A stretch of DNA of 64,000 bases from Harmothoe impar (Eukaryota > Annelida > Polychaeta > Phyllodocida > Polynoidae). How positions within the stretch are numbered: the stretch's first letter is position 1; every line of letters starts with the position of its first letter. The notes beneath the pieces were generated by a model. That model had not been told where the DNA came from, searched no databases, and worked only from the letters and a program-made list of their open reading frames with translations. Shown here piece by piece: positions 1 to 10,237 of the stretch. The stretch spans positions 66,194,808 to 66,258,807 of the forward strand of contig OX381719.1 of NCBI GenBank assembly GCA_947462335.1. The letters run 5' to 3'. The position numbers and the translations under genes are program-made.

Positions 1-1044
1 CTGGGACGGGGACCACCCAATCTCCTGTCCTGTTGATGTAGGACACAATTAACCTTAGTACAGGCTACAAGAGGGTAGTAAGCACCTTCAGACCGTGAAT
101 GTATCCTGAGCCTGGGAATTGAGACAGATTGCTGCAGTGTACCTTTAGGATCAGCAGGGCAGTTTTGTCATCACAATGCATGGAGGCAGCAATATAGTGT
201 ATTTCCAATACTGTATTATTGTCGAATGCTAGCCATGCATATTCAGGCTCCTAGAGGGTAGGCACGATGGGGGCCACTCATCATAAAAACAATTGAATTC
301 AGTATTAACATGCATGCATTTCTTCTGTTTGACGAAACTAAATGTTAGGGAATCGATGCCAACTGGTAATTATGGATCTGTAACTCTTTATCAGATCGAT
401 TTCAGAGGAAAACAATCTGATTTTAGTATTTGCATGTAATGAATGACAATCTTGACTCAGAGGTAATTAAGAATAACGACTTCTCAGAAGGTAAAAAACT
501 TGTCCTAATTAAGAGTGAATTGTCAGCCTACTCATGTCTAATGGGCAGGACTGGTGTAAATGAATGTGGAAATCAGATTAATTTTGTGTCAGTGTTGCTT
601 GAACCTTGCTCTCAACTAAAATCATTTCCCTGCTGCTGAATGTTCCAAATTACTTTGTAAAATGTCTTAGTGGGTGTAGCTTATAGCTTGACATAACTAT
701 GGATGCCTCACACTTGTGAATGCAGCACCTGTAACTTAGGTAATACAAACTGACTATAAAAGCCCTAAGGAAAACCCCTCCGCAGGTAAAAAAAACATTT
801 TTTTTTACTACTCAGCCTTGCAGGTGACAGAGGGGCCTGGAGTCACAACATGCCATGTGTAGTGTTTGGTTTCCTGTTTTTATCTACATTAGTGTTTGCC
901 CTTAGAGCGTCATGTGACAGGCTTATTGAAGTAAATGAGATGTAATGTGTGTTTGTGCCGCTTCTACACCTGCTGCCTGTCTGTAGTTACAGGAAACACA
1001 CCAGTAACAACATGACTACTTCCTAGGTAAAGGTTAGCATGAGT

Positions 1045-1428
1045 CCTGTGTTTGTAGAGAACAAAAGTGTCAAGTTGTAATAATTTCAAAGCTAAAGATG
1101 TTGTTGTAGGACAGTGAAAAAAAAGTAAAAAAGCATCAAGGAATCTAGGATATGCAAACAACCTGTTCCAGACCCATGCTTAGCCTGCAGCAGCCGAACA
1201 TAACCTGAGGCACCTCCCACAGAAGTTACCAGACTCAGAGTTTGTAGTGAACACAATTGTCAAGTCGTAATAGCTTCAAAGCTGAGGCTGATGTAGGACA
1301 GAGAAATAAAAGTAAAAATGCATGGAGGAATCTATGAAATGCAAACAACCTGTTCCACACCAACGCTTATCCTGCAGCAGCCAAACATAACCTGAGGCAC
1401 CTCCGACAGAAGTTACCAGACTCAGAGA
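1045..1428. repeat. Two-copy tandem repeat, about 190-bp unit
   Basis: Bases about 1045-1241 and 1242-1428 align along their whole length. Both contain 'tttgtag.gaacaca', 'gtcaagt.gtaat', 'gcaaacaacctgttcca' and the end block 'cagaagttaccagactcag'. The copies differ at many sites, so this is an old local duplication. A third, more diverged version of the end block is at 11090-11170. Confidence 0.75.
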
Positions 1429-2436
1429 CGAATCCAATTCCGAGTGCTGTGTCCCGCCATAATGGGGAAAATAGGAAATGATTTGGGGAGGAAGTGAGCT
1501 CTTGGAGAAGTCATCTTTTCTCCAGGTGAGGTTATGTTGTGTCACTCACTAGTAACCAAATAGGAGGGGCCTTGTTCTGCACGCTAGAGGGCTAGATTAG
1601 GTCTGCATTCAAACCCACAGCAGTGTACAGTGCCTCATTATGTGTAGTGGAGCCTTTGTTACCTTCTACATCCATCAGCAGGAAATCAGTCACTTTGGGG
1701 ACTGAGGGAGCTCTAGGGGAGGTGGGATTGGGAATAGGAGTGTGTCAGGGGAATCAGTCACCAAAAATGAAATAAGAGCAGTCTCTGTGAGTGTGCTGCA
1801 GGTGTGGATCTGGTCTACACTCAATACAATGGTAGCCTGCAGAGGTTTGTTATGTACAGGGGATGCATTGTGACTACCCTAAAGCTAAGACACTTACCAC
1901 TAACTCATCTCTTTGAACTAACAGCCTGCAGTTAAGAAAATTAGAACTGTTTTTTTCCCTGAAGCAGAGAAGGTATTTCAAAAAGTGGAACTGCTTTCAA
2001 TACATTGATGTGCTTGACAAAATTACCTTAACAGACTCTGCTCAGAACACAGGAATACCCATACATTCAATGACCCGAGGTGGGGGAGGCGCAATGCAAT
2101 AAGCTACAAAGATACATGTAATGCAATGTTTTCTTAACAGATATCCCTTCTATATCCCTTCTATGAAAGGCATCAGAAGCTTAGTACTTGTACATTGAAT
2201 TGGGTTTACAACAATGGTTATCAAGTAGAGATGATTGTATTCGGCATGGAATGAAGTATAGACTGTATATAAAACATTCAGTACTGCCTTAGGCTGGGTA
2301 GGTGTAGCAGGTAACAGGGGAGGACACAGGTGTAGGGGCCTCCACAAACTCACATTACGTCTCATTTAACTGGAAGAAGAGGAACTGTAACACACAGATT
2401 GCATGTTAGTGAGGCAGTCCTGACTCCTAGTCCATG

Positions 2437-2975
2437 CCCATCTCCTCTGTCACCTGTACTTCACCTGTAAGGCACAGGTGGTGCTAAGCTGTATAGGGGA
2501 ACTCTACTTTAGATGGTGACAGGTAAAATTACTACATTACATTCTGCTGTAGATATATAATACAGCTTACCAGCACCTGTGAGGCACAGGTGCTGGTAAG
2601 CTGTGTAGGGGGATCCTGCTTTATCTAACGACAGGTTAAATCACTACGTCACATCCTACTACATTAGTATGATCTAAATGTTTAGATATAGCGGGTCAGT
2701 AGGTGATGATGTGAAGATTATATAAAGTTACTGCAGAGGATACTGCTACTTAGCATTACCTCTTCACACTGTATTTTCAAAAGAATTGAGGAGATGTTAT
2801 TCTCACCCTTCCCAACTTTGTTTCTTGCTATGAACACATAAAGGGGCCTACTCTATGTAACCCAGCAAACTGGTCTCTTCTGTCACCTGTACTTCATCTG
2901 TAAGGTACAGCTGGTGGTAAGCTGTAAAGGGGAATTCTACTTTAGATGGTGACCGGTAAAATAGCTAGATCACAT
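2437..2975. repeat. Three diverged copies of a repeat around a palindrome
   Basis: Three blocks starting near 2440, 2570 and 2880 share the order 'cacctgt...aaggcacag', 'aagctgt..aggggaa', 'ctactttagatggtgac' and 'aggtaaaat'. The middle block contains a perfect palindrome (listed separately). The arrangement suggests repeated local duplication of a small inverted-repeat element. Confidence 0.65.
2563..2603. repeat. Perfect 19-bp inverted repeat (hairpin), 3-nt loop
   Basis: Arm 1 at 2563-2581 reads cagcttaccagcacctgtg. Arm 2 at 2585-2603 is its exact reverse complement, separated by 'agg'. Related blocks nearby (about 2465-2490 and 2895-2920) keep only a partial palindrome. Confidence 0.9.
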
Positions 2976-5143
2976 CCATTTATATTCACATAATTTAAAT
3001 GCAGAATACAACCTCACATCCTACTGTATTTATAAAATGTCAATGTTATGATATAGGGGGTCAGTAGGTTACTGCAGAAGATACTGCCACTTATCATAAC
3101 CTCTTCACATTGTATTTTGGATGTTTTTTAGGACATTATATTCTCACCATTCCTAACATAGGCCTACTATATGTAATCTACGTAAAATTCACTTAAGGAC
3201 TGCAGCCATTACTATCCATGTTTGTTGGTGTATCCATGGAGACCCCTTTGAGTCCCCTATCTAATTCAATATAAGTAACCAATCAATTCCAGCCTCATTT
3301 ATGCTAATAGACACCCTGCTCTGGTTTTCAATTTCCTGAACTGTACCAGTTAACCTTGGTAAGGCTGCATTCATGGACCATACTTTGAAATTTTATTGCC
3401 CAAGATAGATTGTTTACATCATTGGAGCAATGCTGTTCATGCATAACTGTTAGAGATGGGTTAATACTTCCTTGAGGCAGGAAGAAGAAATCAAAGGGGG
3501 GAGGTAATGTGTAAAGGACAGAGTGGAGGAGAGTGAGAGAGAAGGAGCACCTTCAGATTGCCCTGCTATAGGTATATCATGTTGACCCATGTAGCTATAC
3601 AGCTACCCACACAGGTTTATGGCCCACACTCAGACCGCTCCTACAGCATACCCTTTGTCTGTAGGGTCTCATATTTCAGTACCCTGACTTCACTCGCTGC
3701 CATCTCTTGTCATAAAGTCTATCATAAATTGAATGGTCTAGTATCCTACATCACATTTGCCAGGTTCATCGCGTAATATAGTTTATTCTGTACAGCAACA
3801 TTTTGTGAGAAGTGATTTACTTGTTTACACTTTTTGCTTTCCCTACGTAATGCCTTGTAAACAATGCAATCATGGTCTCTATATATCTAAACAACAAGAA
3901 CCAAATATTGACAGTACAAGCAGGGCCCTCGACTAGCCACAGGACTTAATGGTACTATTAGTGTTTAACGGTGCATGGTAAATGGTTGATCGAACCATTC
4001 TAGCCTGACTGTGGCCATTAGGCTTATCCTAATCCCTGCTGTTGGTTTATGGACCAAGGGGTGTTTGTATGAGTGGAAGCAGGAAAACAGCTGTTTTACT
4101 GTGAGCTGAGTAGGGTCAAGGGTCTTCATTTTATTATGACAATGACTGAGAACGCTGTGGGGGAAGTGAAATGAAGTGCCAAAGTGTGTCAGGGGAATCA
4201 GTCATCAGTTATGAAATAGCAGAGGGCGCTGTCTGTGCCCTACAGCTGTAGATTTGATCCATAGTAAAAGGCCACATGCTTATGTATGGTTGCTATGTTG
4301 GAGACTTTGTCCTGCAGCTAGCAACTTCTGCTTTGAATAAGTAATGTCTTAAACCTCTACATTTCAGGGAATTAATCAACTTAAAATCCTGGAAGTACGT
4401 ATATTTTCCCCATAGTCAAATAATTTGCAGGAGATTCATAAGAGGTAAAAATCCATTAGTTGTACATCACTTCTTAACAACCACTATAATTCTTGCAAAA
4501 TTAAATGAAGGAAACAATAAATTCCCACTACACCTCTCTGCCCACCTGATTAGTGTGATCTGGAATAAAGGCTGAATAATTATATCAAAGTACAGCAAGT
4601 GTGTTGGCTGTAAGGCATTGAACATTTTGGAGTGATTTTTGATGTATTGTGCCAACTGCTCTGTTCTACTCACCCTTAAAACTTTTTTAAGAACAATTTT
4701 TAAGAATAATTTAACTTTATTGACCAAAAATAAACTTCATCCTTTACATGTGTACTGAGCTTTGCTTTGATATATCCAACATTTTCATATATGGGTAAGT
4801 CATTCTTTGGATCGTTTGATAACAAATATATAAAATAAGTTAAAATATAATATCTATCACAGATCAGCTTCAACAGTACAATAACATTGGTTAGACTAAT
4901 ACGGGTCATAAAGTTTAGGTGATACATCTACAGAGTAGATTATACTTGTATGCACCTATACGGGTTTCACGCTTACAGTTGACTCAAAAGAGACTCGGAG
5001 GTTTTCTCTATTACAGAAACTTTTACAGTGAATTGAGAAATACTGTATTCTTTTACTGGTTACAGGACAAAACAGGGTCATATTATTCTTATACAATAAA
5101 ATGTTTTTGCTAGGGTACTCTGCCGAAAAAAAAAAGAGTTATT

Positions 5144-8050
5144 TTAATACAAGTTTCGAGTATCTTTTGGGATCGTCTCTATCAGTAATTTTTTCATTTC
5201 AGATTTAAACAGTGAAATTGGCTCAACTTCTCTATATTTAACATCAAGTGCGTTCCATGCCCTGGCTACTATGACCTCTAAACTCCTTTCATAGGATGCT
5301 GCGTGTATTACACCATACTTCAACAAGGGGGCACTATTTGCTCGCGTGGTCCTGACAACTTGAACTAAATTTTCTTCATTTCTTGATAATTTGTGACCTC
5401 TTATCCTAGCATGGAAAATCCTTCTGTTGGCTAACATAGGAAGCGCAGCCTGTTCATGTACATAGTCTGTAGAGGTTAAATGAGGAACCTTTAAACAGTG
5501 TTTTAAACATCTATTTTGTATATATTGCAAATTCGAAAGAGAATCTTCGGATGCCTTTGTGTACAGTATATCCGAATAATCAATAACCGGTAATGCATAC
5601 GTCCTATAAATTAATAACATTAAATCTGAAGGTACATATGATTTAAGCTGGCCTAATAAATAAGTTTTGAAAGCTAAAGCCTTGCTCAGTTGGTTTACAT
5701 GTGCATTGAACGTCAGCTCATAGTCTAAGGTAACACCAAGGTACTTAAAAGTAGGTACAAAATGTAGTTTTTCATTTTTCACATTAACAATTAATTCATG
5801 AAACTTTACCTTTTTATACATAGGTGCTGACGCAAAGAACATTAGCTTGGTCTTTTTCTCGTTCATAGTTAATTTATTATTTGAGGACCATGCACAGTAA
5901 GTGTCCATGCCACGTTGAATATGATTACACATGACTTTGTGGTTATTTCCATGGACATATAACACAGTATCGTCTGCATACAGTAGCGTTTTTACATGTA
6001 AATCGTCATTTTTAATGTCATTCACATATATTAAAAAAAATAGTGGGCCCAAAATACTACCCTGTGGTACGCCACATGATAGCTTTTGCAAGCCCGATAC
6101 AGTATTATTTGCTGTCACTTGTTGACTTCTGCCTCTTAGGTACTCCTCTATCCAAAGTATGTTTTTTCCCTTAATACCGTAATTTTTTAATTTTTCTATT
6201 AATATTAAGTGATTTACACAATCGAAAGCTTTTTTTGTATCGATGAAAGCAGCTATTGTAGAGAGGCCTAAATTTCTATTTCTTAAAATGTCATTTGTTA
6301 ATTTACTTATCGTATCAATAGTTGAACAGTTTTTTCTATAGCCCCCCTGAATTTTGGTTAAAATGTTATTTATATCTAAGTGACTCGTTATTTGTGTATG
6401 AATAATTCTTTCCAAAATTTTACCAGGCACTGGAAGTTGACTGATGGGTCTATAATTTGAAACATTCGTCAAGTCTCCTGACTTAGGGAGTGGAGTTACT
6501 TTGGCAATTTTCCAACTACTGGGTATTTTAGAATATTTTAACGACAAAGCAAGAATTTTGGTTAATTTGGAAGGTAAACATTTGACAGATGCCTTAAAAA
6601 CTTTGGTGGAAATATTTTCAATAGAGGAGGACTTATTATTTTTCAGGCTCGCAGCTATTTTAGCCACCTCTTCGCAATCAATCACAATGTCATTCATAGC
6701 AACATCACAATGTGTGCCTTCAAAGCCCCATGGACCTATATGTACACGTTCAAGCTCAGGACCAATACCCGCAAAATAATTGTTAATGTGGTCTGCTACC
6801 TCTAGGACTGGAACGCACTCGCCATTGACTTCAAGGTTAATTTGTCTTGATTTTTTTCCTTTACCGGGAACAAGGTTCTTCATAGAAGACCAGAATTTGT
6901 TTGCATCATTTTTATTTACCTCCACCTCGTCTTCTATAAACAACTCTTTAGCATGTTTAACATCCGTTTGACACTTATTTTTCAACTCGTTAGCCTGGAA
7001 CCAATGTAGAATAGAATCTGTTCTTTTGGCTAATCTTAAGGCATTATTTTTTTCAATTATTTTTACAATCAAATCATGAGTTAACCATGGTTGCTCCTGG
7101 TAACCAACCTTAAAATTCCTGACCGGACATGACAGGTCAAGAATGTCACTAATGATATTTTTATAAATGTCCCAACACACGTCAACTTCTTCACACATGT
7201 CAAAAATATCCCAGTTTGCGACCTTGAAGTCCTCAAAGAAATCAGATTCGTCATAATACTTATATGATCTACCAACAAAACTTTTTTTTTTGATTTTTTC
7301 TTTTTTATGCTTTATACACATGTATACCGGTAAGTGATCACTTACATTCAGCATCGCTACTCCACTTTCTGTTACATGAATAACATTTGTAAAAATTAAA
7401 TCTATACAAGTCTTGATACCCTTTGTACGTGTTGGTTCATGTATAAGTTGCCTTAAACTATGGTCGCTCAAGGTTGAGTACATCAAGTTTTTTATAGGAC
7501 TTTCCGGCAGTACATTTATATTGAAATCACCTGTGAGAACTATGTCTAAATTTTCAGCATTTTCGATTTGATTTAACATGTTTTGCAATTCGCTTATAAA
7601 TGTGACTTTATCCCCTTCTGGAGGTCTATAAATATTTCCTATGACTAGAGATTTAGATAAGCCCTTATTTATTTTTAACCATTGTATTTCAATATTTAAA
7701 TCACTCTTATTTAAATTCGAATAAAACACAGGCGAGCATGAAATTGTCTCATGAACATATGCACATACTCCACCAGCATTGATGGGTCTGGCTCGATCAA
7801 CCCTATACAAATTATAATGTTCAAAAACAAAATCTTCATCAAGATTTAACGAGGTGAGCCGAGATTCAGAAAACAAAATAATATCGATACCTTGTCTTTC
7901 TAATTCTTTTTTAAGAATTGAAAACTTATTTCTAATACTGTGAGCGTTCAAATGAAAAATTTTCAAACCTTTCCCTGGTATCAGGGGTATGTCAGCCATG
8001 AATAAGGAAACAGGTTGTTTTATCGGCTTTGTACCCACTTGCACACACAT
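5144..8050 (-). CDS. LINE ORF2: endonuclease/reverse transcriptase (968 aa)
   Basis: This enzyme nicks target DNA and copies the element RNA at the nick (target-primed reverse transcription). Residues about 30-245 form an exonuclease-endonuclease-phosphatase domain: N35 in LNAHSIRNKF, E62 in SESRL, Y141 in NIYRPP, D175/N177 in TGDFNIN and D238-H239 in SDHLPV. The reverse transcriptase spans roughly 515-790: KVTPLPKSGD, NYRPIS, D604 in AFIDTKKAFD, GVPQGSILGPLFFLIYVNDI at 660-679 and the catalytic YADD at 691-694. The C-terminal part has the usual thumb and 'IQNRCLKH' style region. All expected catalytic residues are present and there is no stop or frameshift. FIDTKKAFD has T where L or F is more usual after the catalytic D. 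The start at M1 is the first Met; the domain begins about 30 residues later. The style is CR1/L2/Jockey-like, with no RNase H seen. Confidence 0.93.
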   Translation of the reverse strand: MCVQVGTKPIKQPVSLFMADIPLIPGKGLKIFHLNAHSIRNKFSILKKELERQGIDIILFSESRLTSLNLDEDFVFEHYNLYRVDRARPINAGGVCAYVHETISCSPVFYSNLNKSDLNIEIQWLKINKGLSKSLVIGNIYRPPEGDKVTFISELQNMLNQIENAENLDIVLTGDFNINVLPESPIKNLMYSTLSDHSLRQLIHEPTRTKGIKTCIDLIFTNVIHVTESGVAMLNVSDHLPVYMCIKHKKEKIKKKSFVGRSYKYYDESDFFEDFKVANWDIFDMCEEVDVCWDIYKNIISDILDLSCPVRNFKVGYQEQPWLTHDLIVKIIEKNNALRLAKRTDSILHWFQANELKNKCQTDVKHAKELFIEDEVEVNKNDANKFWSSMKNLVPGKGKKSRQINLEVNGECVPVLEVADHINNYFAGIGPELERVHIGPWGFEGTHCDVAMNDIVIDCEEVAKIAASLKNNKSSSIENISTKVFKASVKCLPSKLTKILALSLKYSKIPSSWKIAKVTPLPKSGDLTNVSNYRPISQLPVPGKILERIIHTQITSHLDINNILTKIQGGYRKNCSTIDTISKLTNDILRNRNLGLSTIAAFIDTKKAFDCVNHLILIEKLKNYGIKGKNILWIEEYLRGRSQQVTANNTVSGLQKLSCGVPQGSILGPLFFLIYVNDIKNDDLHVKTLLYADDTVLYVHGNNHKVMCNHIQRGMDTYCAWSSNNKLTMNEKKTKLMFFASAPMYKKVKFHELIVNVKNEKLHFVPTFKYLGVTLDYELTFNAHVNQLSKALAFKTYLLGQLKSYVPSDLMLLIYRTYALPVIDYSDILYTKASEDSLSNLQYIQNRCLKHCLKVPHLTSTDYVHEQAALPMLANRRIFHARIRGHKLSRNEENLVQVVRTTRANSAPLLKYGVIHAASYERSLEVIVARAWNALDVKYREVEPISLFKSEMKKLLIETIPKDTRNLY

Positions 8051-8557
8051 AATGACTTACAAACATATATACATTTAAAAACAGCAGGACTCTGCCCTTG
8101 TGGCGGCCTGTGTCGACTTTAAACATGGCTTAGATGACATGGGGATTTCAATTGCTCCTTTGTTACATTATAAGTTTTAAACATGAGCAAAAAATATACA
8201 ACTTCCATATATGCAATCACTTTTCAAATCGTGTAGTGAGTAGACGTATCACATACCGGTAAGTATTAACCGAATAACAAAATATACAATATACATATCT
8301 GTACTACAGAACCATACCGGTAGATTCAACAAGTATATGTATTACATCATAGCCCGTCAGGGTGTACTCTAATTAAATTAAATTTCTCAATATATTTGTT
8401 ATTAGTCTTATACATTTAAATTCTATGTTTCACTTTACAATTGGCAATTAAAAAAAGACCGGTAATATATTGTTTTAAATTCCTTGATATTAAGCTTCAA
8501 AATCAGAGAGTTAAACTTTTACATTCTGGGCATGGTCTGTGTAGAAATGTATGTAGT
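8051..8557 (-). other. Spacer between LINE ORF1 and ORF2
   Basis: AT-rich, with no ORF of note. It holds three ACCGGT sites at about 8256, 8313 and 8458, two inside the palindrome TACCGGTA. Others occur inside ORF2 near 5587 and 7327. How ORF2 is translated (reinitiation, IRES or a separate RNA) cannot be read from the sequence. Confidence 0.5.
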
Positions 8558-10237
8558 CTACTGTTCATCAGTTTTATCAGGGAACAGGTTGATAGGGGGT
8601 GTGTCACCTCCTCCAACTACGCCTGGTTTGGGTTTGGCTGCTTTGCCCATGAGTTCTTGTACCATTTTTCTCAGCTCGTCTGAATCAGCAGGATTGCTGG
8701 TCTTGTCTTCACCTTCCTTGGGGAGTATCTTGGGGGGTGTCTCAGTTCTTGGGGGTGTTTCAGGTGTTGCCCCGGGGGTTGCCGCAACAGTTGCCTTGGG
8801 TGTTGTTGTAGGTGCTGCATCAGGGGTTGTTACAGGGGCCGTCACAGGGGCTGCAACAGGGGCTGCCACGGGAGATGTCACAGGAGTGTCCTTGTTTGCT
8901 GCTTTCTCAGGGCTCTCTGGTGGTGGTGGATTGCCTCTCAGTTCTGCTCTCAACTTCTCAAGTAGAAGACCCATCAGGTTTCCGCCTTTGCAGGTAGTGT
9001 GGCTGAGGGTATGGGCGTTTCCCAGGTGTCTACCAGCCCCATAGATGGGGTGATAGGTGCATTCGTAGAATCGTTTTTCACCTGAATTTAGAAGCCATTT
9101 TTCCTTGGGGCCCGTAAATTTGATCCTCAGCAAATTGTACAGCACTCTAGTAGCCAATTTATTCCATGTTTTAGGTGTTTTGATGGCTTTTCCAATGTCC
9201 ATAATGTCGTATGGGTTGTTGGTCGCTAGGATCTGTTCCATTGCATCTTTGTCCCCTGCCTCCTTTGCCTTCATGTACTGCAGGCCTTGTTCGACAGAAC
9301 AGAAATTCTGGCCCTCGTATTCCAGTGCTACCGGGTACAGATTACTATACACATTATGTTCTGACTTAAACGCCAGTCCATCCAGTGTTTTTATTGTGGT
9401 AGCGGCTTGAAGATTTAAACCATGGGGCAGGTTGGGGATGTCCTTGTGGGCATATGATTGTTTATCTACAATAAGTGCCCTTTGTCTCAATTGTACATCT
9501 TTGAGTTTGAAGCGCTTGGCAAGGTAGTATAAGGACCGTAATTCCAAGAATTGTTTCCTTTCCACCGGTGTGAGCTCGTCAAGTAGAGATACCCCTATCC
9601 AGTCGTCAATGTCTCTGAGGTTTTTTACATTTCGGTATATTTCACCTTTGATACCCCGATGATTCAATTTTAGGACTACCGACCTGGGCCTGTCATTGTC
9701 AGGGTTGAATTTTCCTAACCTGTACACAGTGTCGACTTTTTCGTTCCCGTAGGTAAGTCCCAAATCGCCAAACAGTGCATCAACTAATTTCCTTAGATTC
9801 TCTGTCTTGCTTTCTGGCACTCCATCCATTATGAGGGTTTTTTTCCGATCCTCGGCCTCGAATTTCTCCATTTTGTTTTCAAGAGATGTCGTCGTGAGCC
9901 TTGTTGACAGGATAGCGCCGCCATGTTGTTTCTGTGCGTCTTGTACCAGACCGATGTCAGATTGGAACTGCGCTTTATCCTCTTTCATCTTTTGTTGAAT
10001 GGAAGCCAATAATTCGGTGGTAACTCTACTATTCTCTGCAATGGTGGCAATCCTACCCTCATTCTCCACAGTTTTGTCGCCTATCCGTTCGACTTCAATT
10101 CTAATCTCGTCTTCGAACGACTCGAGGTCCTGGACATGCCGTGTCAGTGCTGTCAGAGCATCGACAATGTCCTTCGGTGAAGAAGTAGCTGTCACTGTCT
10201 TTAACTTTTGTCGTCGCTTGGTTTTCCCACCCGGCAT
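8558..10237 (-). CDS. LINE ORF1: coiled coil + RRM-like core + NADAR domain (559 aa)
   Basis: Likely a nucleic-acid-binding ORF1 protein of the LINE. The N-terminus is basic (GGKTKRRQKLK). Residues 25-130 look like a coiled coil. Residues 131-265 resemble the L1 ORF1p/transposase-22 core: KKTLIMDGVPE, VDTVYRLGK, RPRSVVLKL, then a small helical region with LIVDKQ. Residues about 288-434 match the NADAR (YbiA-like) fold family: YSNLYPVALEYEG, SVEQGLQYMKAKEA with E316 and K323, the helix with W358, R364 and K373, then YECTYHPIYGAG (E392, with Y399 where W is usual) and GGNLMGLLLEKLRAEL at 418-433. Residues 436-510 are a Pro/Thr/Ala-rich tail. Known NADAR proteins include riboflavin-pathway N-glycosidases and enzymes that remove ADP-ribose from guanine in nucleic acid; activity here is inferred only. 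The domain is in frame with no stop, so it belongs to the same protein. Confidence 0.88.
   Translation of the reverse strand: MPGGKTKRRQKLKTVTATSSPKDIVDALTALTRHVQDLESFEDEIRIEVERIGDKTVENEGRIATIAENSRVTTELLASIQQKMKEDKAQFQSDIGLVQDAQKQHGGAILSTRLTTTSLENKMEKFEAEDRKKTLIMDGVPESKTENLRKLVDALFGDLGLTYGNEKVDTVYRLGKFNPDNDRPRSVVLKLNHRGIKGEIYRNVKNLRDIDDWIGVSLLDELTPVERKQFLELRSLYYLAKRFKLKDVQLRQRALIVDKQSYAHKDIPNLPHGLNLQAATTIKTLDGLAFKSEHNVYSNLYPVALEYEGQNFCSVEQGLQYMKAKEAGDKDAMEQILATNNPYDIMDIGKAIKTPKTWNKLATRVLYNLLRIKFTGPKEKWLLNSGEKRFYECTYHPIYGAGRHLGNAHTLSHTTCKGGNLMGLLLEKLRAELRGNPPPPESPEKAANKDTPVTSPVAAPVAAPVTAPVTTPDAAPTTTPKATVAATPGATPETPPRTETPPKILPKEGEDKTSNPADSDELRKMVQELMGKAAKPKPGVVGGGDTPPINLFPDKTDEQ

Larger units (their letters stand above)
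1..4680. other. Non-coding region with decayed dispersed repeats
   Basis: No convincing coding exon is visible; the ORFs present are short, lack recognisable domains and occur on both strands. Bases 1-790 resemble 43950-44580 in the same order, with shared blocks such as the 'accttcag', 'gattgctgcag', 'tgtcagcctac' and 'ttgcttgaac' stretches, so both are old copies of one repeat. Bases 1750-1860 and 4190-4270 share a 'gtgtgtcaggggaatcagtc' block. The rest is AT-rich DNA in which I see nothing else. Confidence 0.6.

Noticed and set aside
8484..9044. 186-codon plus-strand frame over the LINE ORF1 tail
   Set aside because: Antisense shadow of the Pro/Thr/Ala-rich tail; no domain, and the minus-strand frame explains the sequence.
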